Source of the DNA: Isoetes taiwanensis
Taxonomy: Eukaryota; Streptophyta; Lycopodiopsida; Isoetales; Isoetaceae
Direction: 5' to 3'
Assembly (NCBI GenBank): GCA_021234155.1
Contig: JAJEKV010000040.1
Span: 13,098,719-13,162,718 of the forward strand
DNA length: 64,000 bases
Shown here: piece by piece, positions 11,817 to 21,857 of the stretch
Layout of the letters: each line of letters starts with the position of its first letter
How positions within the stretch are numbered: the stretch's first letter is position 1
Made by a program: the position numbers and the translations under genes
Notes under the pieces: model-generated
What the model was told of the DNA's origin: nothing
Database searches by the model: none
The model's input: only the letters and a program-made list of their open reading frames with translations

Positions 11817-12700
11817 ACAGTAAATGCAAGCTTTGTATTTAAAGTGTTTCAATTATCATGTAACCTTTTTGCAAACATAGAGGGCAACCAAATGCAGACC
11901 TTGTGCTAGTTAAGAGTCTAGTCACATGTAGCCACAACAAGGGTTTTTAGTCATCAATTGTAAAAATGGAGGGGTCACATGTGACTTTTGATAGAAGCAG
12001 AGCCCTGTTGATAAGGATTCGTTCGCACATGCAATGGTTGGAAGAGTTTCCATCAACGGGGATTTGGAGAATGGTGACACCGCTTAGAGCAAATTTTGAA
12101 CACTATCTTTTGAGAAAGAAGGAAGACGGAAGAAGGTATCGATGGCTTCATGTGACCCTAGTGATAAAATCAATTTCATGTCAACAGAAGAAGGTATCAA
12201 TAGCGTCATGTGACCCCAGCGAGAAAATCAAATTCATGTCACCAGGAAATGCTTCTGTTGACGATGTCATGTGAATTGTCCCTTAGACCACACCATGTAT
12301 CCAAACATTACATCTATTTTTAACTTTCCTTTCTACCAAACAAAGAGGGCAACCACATGAAGCGTCACCATCTTATTCTAAAAAGACATATGTTTCCAAC
12401 GCAACATTCTTATTTGCATCTAGGCATATCTCGACTACAGCTGTATGCATTGGTGTCACCTAGGTAAAAAAAAAATATGTAAGGATAGTATAGAGGATCA
12501 CCCATTTTCCCAATTGCATATGCCAATTTCGGTCTTAAGGTCGAAAGTCTGGTGAAAGAAACACATGATTTTGCCATGTGTTTCACCATCTAGTTCCACA
12601 CGAAGGGCATGTAGTCATATAGATGTCAGGCATTTGTCCACATCTGAAAGCCTGAAATGCGCATACAACTTTCGAGACAGCCAAGAAAATACATAGCAAA
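11817..12700. other. Stretch downstream of GASA-1 without recognised genes
   Basis: Contains three related short blocks near 12150, 12207 and 12262 with TCATGTGACC/TCATGTGA and AAATCAA-TTCATGTCA, a weak degenerate repeat. An open frame of 102 codons (11966-12274, +) runs through it; repeat content and lack of any family feature argue against a gene. Confidence 0.4.
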
Positions 12701-12734
12701 AAAACAAAAAAAAAATTGGGCAGCGCCCATTTGC

Positions 12735-12740
12735 TTTATT
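12735..12740 (-). terminator. Polyadenylation signal AATAAA of GASA-1
   Basis: AATAAA on the minus strand, about 107 nt downstream of the GASA-1 stop codon, the usual position for a plant near-upstream element. Confidence 0.6.
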
Positions 12741-12846
12741 GATGAGATTATTACAAAAAACCTGGATATACATAACGATTTATCAATACAAGATGATCAG
12801 GAAAGCTAGAAATATACATATTGCTTGTTGTTGTTATTGAAGGGGT

Positions 12847-13727
12847 TCAAGGACATTTGGGCCCTCCTTTGGAATTCTTTTTGTTGTTATAGCAGGGGCA
12901 GACTTCTTTGTTTCCTGCTGTGCCTGGTGGCACACAGTTGCAATCTGCGCAGCATATGTTGCAATATTTGAGACATCTGTCCTGAAATGAAGCCTTTGAG
13001 CATCGGTAGTCACAAGCTGATCCACAATCTGTCATTTACAACTTATATTATTATATGTTAAAGAGATCAGGTTTCTTGTCATCATTAGGGCCAGCATTTC
13101 TTACCTATTTGACCCAAATGACGAGAACCTGACGCTGCCTGTTTATCAAATTGCAAAGATCAGAAATAATCTAAGTATAAGCAGGTAAACCTTCCAAGAT
13201 GAAGAAATAGGAATAATCTAAGCATAAGCAGTTAAACCTTCCAAGATGAAGAGTAGAAAATCTCTCAAGATCAAGAATAATGAGTAAAAGAAACGATGGA
13301 GAAAAGATGATAGACTTATGCATGTTGAACCTTCATGGTAAAATTACCAAAGCCAGAGAAAATTTGTGAAAATGCCAAGATCATAAAGAAAACAGAGAAA
13401 CAACATGGACAAAAAATGAAGGACGGTTAACAAAATCAGCAAGAAACTTTAAAAGAAAAGATTGACAAGATCATTTCGTTCTGAAAAAAGAAAAGAAAAA
13501 AGAACGACAAGATCGTGAAAGAAAAAACAGGGGAATCGTATAGAAGCTTACATAAAAGGCAGGAACTCCATCAGCAGAGGCAATCTGCAACAAGAAACAG
13601 ACAGATTATGTAAGAAGGGTCCAAAAAAGCATAATCGATGGGCTAAAAAGATTGATGAAGGTACCTGAACAAATGCAGAAATGGTGAGGAATAGAAAAAA
13701 GGAGAGCACAAGTCCGGTAGTGGCCAT
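12847..13727 (-). CDS. GASA/Snakin family secreted cysteine-rich peptide (GASA-1)
   Basis: Four exons: 13727-13665, 13584-13552, 13138-13105 and 13028-12847, all with GT-AG introns, give a 103-residue protein. Residues 1-21 form a hydrophobic signal peptide ([20 protein letters not shown]). A short variable spacer follows. The last 60 residues carry the diagnostic 12-cysteine GASA pattern (C-X3-C-X3-C-X8-C-X3-C-X2-CC-X2-C-X-C-X11-C-X-C-X12-C) and end KCP. GASA/Snakin peptides are secreted to the cell wall and act in growth, gibberellin-linked responses, redox balance or defence; which applies here is unknown. The start is the ATG directly preceding the signal peptide. Exon phases and lengths match GASA-2 exactly, and the Cys domain is 51/60 identical, so they are tandem paralogues. 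A minus-strand TATATATA lies 58-65 nt upstream of the start. Confidence 0.95.
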
Positions 13728-13784
13728 GGTGATCGAAGAATGAGAAAATGGTAGAGGAGTGTTTTGAAACAAGAAAAGGAAGCG

Positions 13785-13794
13785 TATATATATT
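13785..13794 (-). promoter_or_regulatory. TATA box of GASA-1
   Basis: Minus-strand AATATATATA, about 60-70 nt before the GASA-1 start codon. That leaves room for a short 5' leader of about 30 nt. Confidence 0.5.
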
Positions 13795-13799
13795 GGCAC

Positions 13800-14554
13800 C
13801 ACTAACTCTGATCCAGCCTGTCTTACACGCCCTTCTCACTTCCAAAAATGACTACTATGTTAGGTGGTGTTGTTTTCCTTTTTTAAGAAGGAAAAAAATT
13901 GAGTCATTTCTATCCAACAATTTCCTAGAATTGCCCTAGAAAACTTTTATTAATATCAATGTATGGTTGTCTATTTTTGCTTTTCAAGTTTTACATGGTC
14001 TTTTGAGAACATGCATTGTTGAATCTTCTTTTACAATCTCAAACACTCCATTCTTGGTATTCCATTTGTTCATTTTACTCAAGGGTGACATGTCATATCT
14101 CATGCCCTATTTAATGGCAAATTCATTTGCTTCAAAATTGAAACTAAGTTTGTTTAAGATAGTAGAGTGTGCTTGATCCAAGAGTGCTGAACTAAAGGAT
14201 TAAGCGATCAACCCATAATTAGTTGATGTTCAAAGAGTCTTTCCAAATTGTTCCACGAATTAGCATCAGTTTGTGTCAAATGGTCTATTCTTGAATCTTT
14301 TATTGTCTTGTCGATGTCAAACCCTTCTTTCGTGGTGCTCACATAATGTTGGGATAAGAGATTAAGATCATGCGTGGAATATCAGATGAAATAGAAGTCA
14401 AACAAGAAGGGTTTGTAGTTAAAATATTGTTAGGAAGGTGTATATGGATCTCTCGAGAGAGTTAGGGTAAAAAGGGAGGCCATGATGCATTAAGTTGTCA
14501 ATCTTAGCTCCCAATTGAATAAGATTGGAATATTAGGATGGAGATGATGGGTGT
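13800..14554. other. Upstream region of GASA-1
   Basis: AT-rich intergenic DNA likely to include the GASA-1 promoter. No additional gene seen. Confidence 0.5.
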
Positions 14555-15083
14555 CAAAGTCGAAGACAAAGGAGGAAAGAGAAAAAGCAACTAGGAAGAC
14601 TTGTCAAAGGGGGGGAATTAAAAAAAAAACTAAAAGAAATAAAAAGACCAAATAAAACCTTTAGAAGAAACTGGATGTTTCTAAAGAAAGTACAAGTGAC
14701 ACCCAAAAAAATGTTATGGGGAAGACAGGCTGTCAGAGACGGCAATGCTGATATCGGGTATGTGTAATCTATTTGGGGAAAGGGGCCCACAATCAAATCT
14801 ATGCTTCTGCTTCTTGGAAGACAAGGGAGAAAAAAGAAAATGCAAATTCTAAGACTTGTCAAAGGGGTGGAATTTGGAAATTGTAAGAAAAAAAAGAACA
14901 ATAAGCAGAGCAGAGCAGATACAGCCTTTAGAAGATGAGGGCAGAAACTGGATGGTTCCAAAGAAAGTACCAAAGTGGCACCCAAAAGAAATGCTTTGAG
15001 GAAGCCAGGCTGTCAGAAACGGTAACGCTGATATCGGGGTTTGCATTATGATATGGGGACCACAATCAAATCTATGCTTTGTA
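14555..15083. repeat. Tandem duplication of about 230-250 bp upstream of GASA-1
   Basis: Copy 1 (about 14570-14810) and copy 2 (about 14830-15083) share, in order, GACTTGTCAAAGG-GGAATT, CCTTTAGAAGA, GAAACTGGATG-TTC-AAAGAAAGTAC, CAGGCTGTCAGA-ACGG, GCTGATATCGGG and CACAATCAAATCTATGCTT. Several short indels separate them. Open frames on the minus strand here are Phe/Leu-rich and follow the duplication, so I treat them as non-coding. Confidence 0.75.
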
Positions 15084-16140
15084 GGCCGCCATTTTAATTC
15101 TTTGGAATGCAGAATAATAATTTGATGATTTTGGGCACAGCCTGTCACCAGCGCAAATTTAAGAAGATTCTCATTCTCTTGCTTGCTGGATTTTGGCTGG
15201 CTGATTGCAGCTTCCATTATCCGCCATCAACCCCCTCCATTATTCTATTTTATTCTATTCTATTATTCCGACACCTATCCTTCCAAGGCCTGGCATGACG
15301 TGGCGTTCGCCACCCTAGAATCTTCTTCCCTTATATTTCCACTTTTTCGTATTGCGCTACCCCATCACTTTGCATATGCCCAATTTTGGATTTGCCTCAT
15401 TTTTTCCACCGTATATTTCTCACAAATTGCTTCCAATGTGGGACCATTCGTTTCTCTTGTGAATTCTCCTATACGCATCATAAATATTCGCCTTATAATT
15501 TCGATCTACAATCATGATGATTTACATAGAAGAATGGTGGAAATTTTGCATTGTAATGATGTGCTCAAGAACATGACAAGGAAATGGATACTAAGATTTG
15601 AAGATAGCCTATGTATATGTAATCCGTACTAAACAAATACACACAATTGAGTTGTATGCTTATATCTTTATACATCGCTAAGATATTCTATTAAATGGGA
15701 ATGATATTGAGAAGATTACATAGCCCCGTGCACCGTGCACGGATGATAAGCATAAATGCTTCAAGACACTTACCACTTATCCATGAAAAAGTATTTACAA
15801 CATTGAAAAGAACAAGGTTATGGATAAAATTCATTGTGTTGCTTATGATATGTTGAAAAACATTCAGTTTGGTCCCAAATAATGCTAGAAAGAACATTCA
15901 ATTTGGCTTCATTCTGCCCCAAATAATGCTTTAAATTTGATAGTTTAGCGTAAATCAAAGCAAAAATTTCTATGTACTAACATGTGCTCATGCTTGATGT
16001 AACAACATGGTTGAAATTAAGGAATTGTATTTTGATTATGGTAGAAAGCAGATGGAAAAGATACAGCTGTTTCATTCTTATAGATTTATTGGATAACTAT
16101 GAGCAAATACAAATGATTAAGCAAGATGGAGATGATGAGG
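15084..16140. other. Intergenic DNA between the GASA genes
   Basis: An open frame of 149 codons (15183-15632, +) exists but has no recognisable domain and an AT-driven composition. A short direct repeat with 'ACATTCA-TTTGG ... CCCAAATAATGCT' occurs at 15858-15886 and 15894-15932. Confidence 0.4.
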
Positions 16141-16147
16141 GGGCTTA

Positions 16148-16153
16148 TTTATT
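16148..16153 (-). terminator. Polyadenylation signal AATAAA of GASA-2
   Basis: AATAAA on the minus strand, about 40 nt after the stop codon, inside AAATAAATAAG. Confidence 0.5.
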
Positions 16154-16191
16154 TACTCCTCAATCCAAGCAGGATAGAATAGAGTCTTAAT

Positions 16192-16742
16192 TTAAGGGCA
16201 TTTAGGACCCCCTTTAGAGTTCTTCATGTCGTTGTAGCAGGGGCATACTTGTTTATTTCCAGCAGTACCAGGAGGCACACAGTTGCACTTGCTACAGCAT
16301 ATATTACAGTACTTTATGCATCGATCATGCCCGCTTGCTTTTGAACAGCGGTAATTGCAAGCCGATCCGCAATCTGTATCCAAATCATAACATTTTTATC
16401 ATCATAAATTTGCCTATCCTTAAGAAAAATCGTACAAACTCTGTTTCCTTTGGCCTTTGTTTATTTAATCTTACCAATCGTCGACAATAATCCTCTGCTT
16501 CCACCATTCTGTAACAGAAAATGAAGTTTAGCAGGAAAAATATTATAATCATGTGTCTATTATGATGAAATATTTTACCTTAACTCCAACTTGCTCTGCA
16601 GCGGCATGTATCTGTGAAGAAAAAAAACATGTGATGAGATCGTGGAAAAAATGAATGGCATTAAAATCTGGAAACTTGCCTGGTGGCAGTGATGTAGAAA
16701 AATAAAGATGAGGAAGAGCAAGATCCGCGCCATAGCCATCAT
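16192..16742 (-). CDS. GASA/Snakin family secreted cysteine-rich peptide (GASA-2)
   Basis: Four exons, 16742-16680, 16611-16579, 16508-16475 and 16373-16192, give 103 residues, with exon lengths (63, 33, 34, 182 nt) identical to GASA-1. Residues 1-18 are a hydrophobic signal peptide ([16 protein letters not shown]); a second in-frame ATG lies directly after the first. The C-terminal 60 residues have all 12 GASA cysteines in canonical spacing and end KCP. Intron 1 begins GCAAGT, so it is a GC-AG intron; the other two are GT-AG. Expected role is as for GASA-1: secreted peptide in hormone-linked growth or defence. The gene lies 2.5 kb upstream of GASA-1 in the same orientation. Signal and spacer regions differ strongly while the Cys domain is 85% identical, typical of this family. 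Confidence 0.95.
16678..16679 (-). other. GC splice donor of GASA-2 intron 1
   Basis: The exon ends CAG and the intron starts GCAAGT on the minus strand, the strong extended consensus that usually accompanies GC donors. No GT nearby keeps the reading frame and the paralogue's exon length. Confidence 0.8.
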
Positions 16743-16837
16743 GTAACAAGGTTAAAAGAGAAGAAAGGAGTGTGATATATTTAGGAGCTTCACGAGAAGA
16801 GAAGGCTTACGCTTTAGTCTCGAGAGAGGCGTGACTT

Positions 16838-16845
16838 TATTTATA
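16838..16845 (-). promoter_or_regulatory. TATA box of GASA-2
   Basis: Minus-strand TATAAATA, about 96-103 nt before the start codon, implying a 5' leader of about 65-70 nt. Confidence 0.6.
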
Positions 16846-16849
16846 CCAT

Positions 16850-17774
16850 TAGGATTCTTCATACAGGGTATTATAAAGTTTTTTCAGGAATGGGTATCTT
16901 TCGGGGGAACCAAAACTTGCTACTATTGGATTTCTGGCTTTTTAGGTTGCCTCAAGCACCGTTTTATAGAGGGGCTAATAATATTCCTTTGATTTGCAGA
17001 TCATGTGCAAATCATTTCATATATACAAATGTTTTTGAGTTATTGATTTTATTTTTCCAATTGCCTGTATCCTTAGATTTTCACTTTTGTGAATTGAATT
17101 GACTTGTTGCTAGATCGCAAACAAGCGATAGCAGGTCATGACGTCCAAAAAAAGCATAGCGTTGGACTACGGGAAAAAGCTTTAGGGTCCAACTACAGCT
17201 ATGGAGCAGATGCTTCGGAAATAATTATTGATATGTTGTTCAATGGCATCATGGATGCTTCTAAAATAGTTATTGTGTTTCTAGTAAAGAAATAAGTAAA
17301 CCTCATCTATAAATTTGAAGTTCATAGTATATGGGATTGCCTTGGTATGCATGGAGGCAATTCCCGTAATTGGTACCTTTCGAGCTCTAATCCATTCCCG
17401 TGATTGGCACCTCTGATTTCCATTTTGATTTTGATGCAGCTGATTTTTTAATTTTAATTACGAAATTAAGATAGGGGTTTCCTGATTCTGTTTATTCTTC
17501 TAAGAGAAGAGTTCCTCAACTCTAGCAAACTAGAAGATGCGAGAATAAGCTATAAAAAAGTAGTGTACATAATTTAGTAGAATAGGCTCAATCCAATATC
17601 ACTGTTCATGGGTGATGATTACCTTATGTGTAATTCCTGTATAAGTACACAATGCTTACCATACAACCCATTTGAGATTTAAGCCATATGTGCACTATAG
17701 TTGAGTGAAGAATGGACATATATTATCCATTGCCATGCCGGAGAAAAATATTGCCTTTTAAACAATATCCATAG
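16850..17774. other. Upstream region of GASA-2 without recognised genes
   Basis: AT-rich. One two-copy short repeat at 17361-17411 (ATTCCCGT-ATTGG-ACCT). No coding family recognised. Confidence 0.5.
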
Positions 17775-18720
17775 TTGAATTGAATTGAATTGTATGGTTT
17801 TATCGTCCACGGTGGCCTATTGGACCCAATAAAGGAGAACAACATGTTTATTACTATCCGAATTAAAAAATCCCTGCCGTGAAGGGTTTCTTATGGAAAA
17901 GTAATAAGAATGCTCACAAACTATACAGATATACATCATGTAATATATACATGTTAGGTGAGTGTCCGAAGACATAGCTGAGCCCGTATATCCATGATCT
18001 CCTAAAGCTATGATCCCAGAATCCTAATTAAATTCGTGCTCAATAACACATGTAGCGACCGGTCGGGCCTGACTAACTCAGCGTAACATGTCCAAATTTG
18101 ATCATACATCGAACAGCTCATCTTCAACGGCTCCCATTGATAGCACTGACAAAGCCTGTCTTGGTGTGGCTCCCCAATCCATCTGCCTATCTCAACTCGG
18201 AGACGATGTGCATCTACGGGAATCCAGGCAATGAGCCTTCGCTTTTTCATAGGCAAATGGGTACGCAAATAGCGTTGCATGTCCCATTCCAATGTGGGGT
18301 TTATGTGGTGCTGGTAATGTGCTATCTTGACCTATTCAAGGGCGTTGGCATCCGAAAGCTTGCTGAGGACGCAAGCATCAAGATATTACCTCAAGCTATG
18401 GCGATCAGCTTCTATTTGCGTCTGTGTGCCTTTGTGCTGCCACACATCCCATCTGGTGAGCCACGGAGCTCTCTTTTTCTTCCAGCCGGCGTTGAGGCAC
18501 TGCGGCCCCATTGCCACAGTGTAAGTTAGGTTGGGGAGACGAGCATCATCCATACCACCTTCTGAAAGTAGATGATGCATGTGATGCTTTCCGAATCTAT
18601 ATGACGCTCCCATAGTATAAATATAGAAAATTCCCTTTCTCAGCAACTCTATCACCAGGAAAGGCTCTTCATCTAATTCAAACCACTTGGAATGATCAAG
18701 TGTCCGAGTGAAGGACATGG
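17775..18720 (-). mobile_element. 3' remnant of a LINE related to the 8.5-10.5 kb copy
   Basis: The low-coordinate end (17775-17815) has a GAATT-unit tail followed by TATCGTCCACGG, the reverse of the same terminal sequence seen at 8476-8515. The minus strand at about 18290-18010 encodes a decayed LINE C-terminal segment (RLIAW..DAHRLRVEIGRWIGEP..RLCQC followed by a broken C-H-C-like region and 'YAELVRPDRSLHVLLSTN'). An open frame at 18718-18386 adds 110 codons of uncertain identity. Stops and shifts make it a pseudo-element. Confidence 0.7.
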
Positions 18721-19402
18721 AGGTGTCATTTGCCCCTAGGACATCCTACAGTATGGAAGCGTACGTACATGTTTGCACTAGCAACAATATATATAAAATA
18801 ATCATGAAGGTTGGCCCATCCATCATCAATACGAACAACAACATAATAGTAACATAACATATAAAATGCATCATAAATGAAGGTTCTACCCCGGGCTCAG
18901 ACTCCGTGGACGATAAAAATACCTTCCTTCCTTCCTTCCTTCATTGGGTCGACTGACGGTCAGGGTCTCCAGATAACAACAGACGGAATCATGACAATGA
19001 CGTTGGCTGGCATAGAACAATGGCTAGGGTAGTCCACCATCCGCCCCTCCTGTGCACACTTTGCAGATAGGTTGGAACATGATATGGCGTGATTATGTCC
19101 CTTCCCGGAGCACAATGATTACATGAGTGGCTAGAGGATTGTCCTATGTACGTTCGTACCCGACTTTAACCCCCCAAATGCATAGGTCGAGTTTCCCCCA
19201 CACCTATCGAGCACAAGACGTCCTTTCCACACATTGCTTGCGACCCAGGGGGTGCCAGATCCATATCCGGCCGCCTGCAATGACCGGCTATAAGCGTAGC
19301 ACACGATGGGGATCCAGTAGCATTGCCCAGCAAGGTTCCACTTCCTCTTCACCATCCAGTTGGTCTCCATGGATGATAAAAATCAATTCAATTCAATAAT
19401 CT
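18720..19402 (+). repeat. Dispersed GC-rich non-coding repeat, copy 1, with nested LINE-like tails
   Basis: Shares ordered blocks with 48100-48850: GGGCTCAGACTC, GTCGACTGACGG, AATGGCTAGGGT, CATACTTTGCAGATAGG-like, GTTCGTACCCGACT, CGGACCCATACCCGGCC-like and ATGGGATCCCAGTAGC-like. Two tail-like sequences lie inside or at its end: GTGGACGATAAAAAT followed by (TTCC)n at 18906-18943, and ATGGATGATAAAAAT followed by CAATT units at 19368-19402, both equal to the 3' end of the local LINE family in + orientation. So this block probably belongs to, or was hit by, that LINE family. Confidence 0.65.
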
Positions 19403-19540
19403 TGTAGAATTGAATTGAATGATAATAACATAGAAAGACGATAATAACATATTTCATCATTGATAGATTTAGACTCCTTTATTTTTTGCATCAAAGTGAT
19501 GCATCATATATTCAACCTTTTAGCTAAACAATCTCTTCTA

Positions 19541-19680
19541 AATATTGGAATATAAATATGCTGACTAAGCATAATGTGCTGAAACAGCAGTGGTTCAGCA
19601 CTTAGCACACAGGTGCTGAGAAGGTGCTGAAATGTACAGAAGGCAGCACTTTGTCAGCACTGAGCACCGATCCTAAATCA
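19541..19680. repeat. Cluster of GTGCTGA/TCAGCAC motifs
   Basis: At least seven TGCTGA or TCAGCA words in 120 bp, several facing each other so that short palindromes arise (for example TCAGCACTTAGCAC...GTGCTGA). Two further copies lie at 19848-19868. Function unknown. Confidence 0.6.
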
Positions 19681-19808
19681 GTGCCATAATTAGTGGACGG
19701 TGAATAAACGGTAGACTACTATTCTTAGTCTCACCAGTTGTATATATTGATTGTACGTTATGTACTATGCAATGCTCAGAAGTAGAGATTGTATTTCCTA
19801 TTGCTTTT

Positions 19809-20047
19809 GGGCAAAAGTATGCTAGTGGGTATCAAAAAAACGCGGCCCCAGCACTTAGATCAGCACCCTGGATGTACTATTCTATCATAGTATTCCACTT
19901 GTTATTAGTTGGAGTTGTTACATATTTCTATTGATTACCTAATTACCATGTGCTAGTAGCAGTAACACCTTAAACAAGCTGCCATATGAGTGCTGTCAGC
20001 ATGTGTCCGGACGCTTGCTTTTGATACCCACCAGCATACTTTTGCCC
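19809..20047. mobile_element. MITE-like element with 29-bp terminal inverted repeats
   Basis: 19809-19837 and 20019-20047 are inverted copies matching at 28 of 29 bases (GGGCAAAAGTATGCT-GTGGG...). The 239-bp span has no coding capacity. A clean target-site duplication is not visible, so superfamily is undecided. It lies just upstream of a primer-binding-site-like sequence and may be part of a larger LTR. Confidence 0.65.
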
Positions 20048-20134
20048 TTTTCTCAATAGAGTTGTTCTTCTATTCTATCTCTTGAGTCGATCTTGCGGGG
20101 TTTGTGCTGGTTTTGCACTAGTTCTATCATGGTA

Positions 20135-20147
20135 TCAGACGCTTTCT
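20135..20147 (+). other. Primer-binding-site-like sequence (initiator tRNA-Met)
   Basis: TGGTATCAGACGC follows TCTATCA directly. Plant Copia elements typically have an LTR ending CA followed by TGGTATCAGAGC, complementary to initiator tRNA-Met; ten leading bases match. It suggests the preceding few hundred bases are a 5' LTR. No second LTR or pol was found in the window, so the element is truncated or non-autonomous. Confidence 0.5.
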
Positions 20148-20159
20148 TGAGGGAAGAAT

Positions 20160-21787
20160 AGAGCAAGCTATTGGAGGAGCATCCATCCAAGATTTTATCA
20201 AGATTCTTCTAAACTCTCAAAGATTACATGAAGATTCCCGTAGATTCCCCTGAGATTTCCTTAGATGCCATTAGATTCCCTTAGATCCTATGTGATTCTC
20301 GTAGATTCCCTTATAATATATGATATTGCCTTAGATTCTATGAAGAGTCCTCTAGATTCTCTCAGATTTTACAAAGATTCTCTTAGATTCCCTTGAACTC
20401 TCCAAGATCTTATGTATATTCCCTTGGATTCCCCTAGATTCTCTTAGATTTTATTAGATTCCATGAGAATCCCCTCAGATCCATTTAGATTCTCCAAGAT
20501 ATTATGTAGATTCCCCTAAATTTGTTTAGATTTTATGAAATTCCTTTAAATTCTCCTAGATTCCCTTAGATTTTATGAGATTTTCTTAGATTCTACGAAG
20601 ATTTCTCAGATTTTATGAGACTCTCTCAAGTTTTATGAAATACCCTCAGATTTTATGAAATTACATCAGATTCTATGAAGATTCTCTTAGATTCTATAAC
20701 AATTCCCTTAGATTTCCTTAGATTCCTTTCAACTATATGAGATTCTCTTAGATGCCCTCAGATTTATGAGATTCCCTCAGATTCTATGAAGATACCCTTA
20801 GATGTTATTAAACACCCCTAGATTCTCCAAGATATCATGAAGATTCCCTTAGATTCCCTCAGATTTTATGAGATTTCCTTAGATTCTCTTGGATTTTATG
20901 ATCCCTTAAATTCTACGAAGATTCCCTTAGACTTTATGACATTCCTCTAGATTCCCAGGTTTTAATGAAGATTCCCTCAGATTTTATAACATTTCCTTAG
21001 ATTCTCTGAAGATTCCCCAAGATTCTGCCAAATTTTATGACATTCCCATGGATTCTATGAATTCCACAAGATGCCCTTAGATCCTATATGATTCTTGTAG
21101 ATTCCCTTATCTTTCAAGAGATTCCCTTAGATTCTATGAAGATTCCCCTAGATTCTCTAAGATTTTATGAAGATTTCCTTAGACTCCCCTAGATTCCCTT
21201 GTGTTCCTTAAGATTTTATGAGATTCCCTTAGATTCCCTTGGACTATCTAAGATATTATGTAGATTCTCTCAAGATTCTCTCAGACTCCCTTAGATTTCA
21301 TAACACTCCCTGAGATACAATGAAGATCCCCAAGATTCACTCAAATTTTCTTAGATTTTATAGGATTCCCTTAGATTCCTCAAGATATTATGTAGAGCCT
21401 CTTAGACAATATGAGAATCCCTTAGATTCCATTAGATTCTATAATATCCTCAGGTTCTATGAATATTCCCTCAAATTTGATGAGATTCCCTCATATTTTA
21501 TGAGATTCCCTTTGATTATATTGAGATTCCCTCAGATATTATGAGATTCCCTCAAATTCTAAGAAGATTCCCATAGATTCTCTCAGAATCTATGAGATCC
21601 CTCAAATTCTATGAAGATTCCCTTAGATTTTATGGGATTCCATAGATTCCCTTAGATTTTATGAGATTCTCTTATATTCTATGAAGGCTCTGCTAGATGC
21701 CCAAGATTTTACGAAGATTCCCCTATATTCCCTTAGTTTCATGATATTCCCTTAGATTCTATGAAGATTGCCCTCATCCAGAAGATT
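20160..21787. repeat. 1.6-kb degenerate minisatellite of AGATTCCCTTAGATTCTATGA type
   Basis: Scores of imperfect copies of an approximately 12-25 bp unit made of AGATTCCC, TTAGATT and TATGA-GATT words. No stable period is kept. The open frame at 21320-21544 is only a translation of these repeats. It directly follows the PBS-like sequence and precedes the TTCTAGAA cluster. Confidence 0.9.
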
Positions 21788-21857
21788 ATTCTAGAACCTT
21801 CTAGACATTTCTAGAACTTCTTAGAACCTTCTAGAACTTTTTAGAACTTTCTAGAAC
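21788..21857. promoter_or_regulatory. Cluster of heat-shock-element-like TTCTAGAA motifs
   Basis: Seventy bases built of TTCTAGAACCTTC, TTCTAGAAC and TTAGAAC words. TTC-NN-GAA-NN-TTC, the core HSF-binding arrangement, is matched exactly at 21789-21801. Could be real HSF sites or a late variant of the adjoining minisatellite. Confidence 0.4.

Noticed and set aside
11966-12274. 102-codon + strand open frame
   Set aside because: Contains three degenerate direct repeats and has no family features.
15183-15632. 149-codon + strand open frame
   Set aside because: AT-driven residues and no domain; no conserved motif or flanking exon signals.
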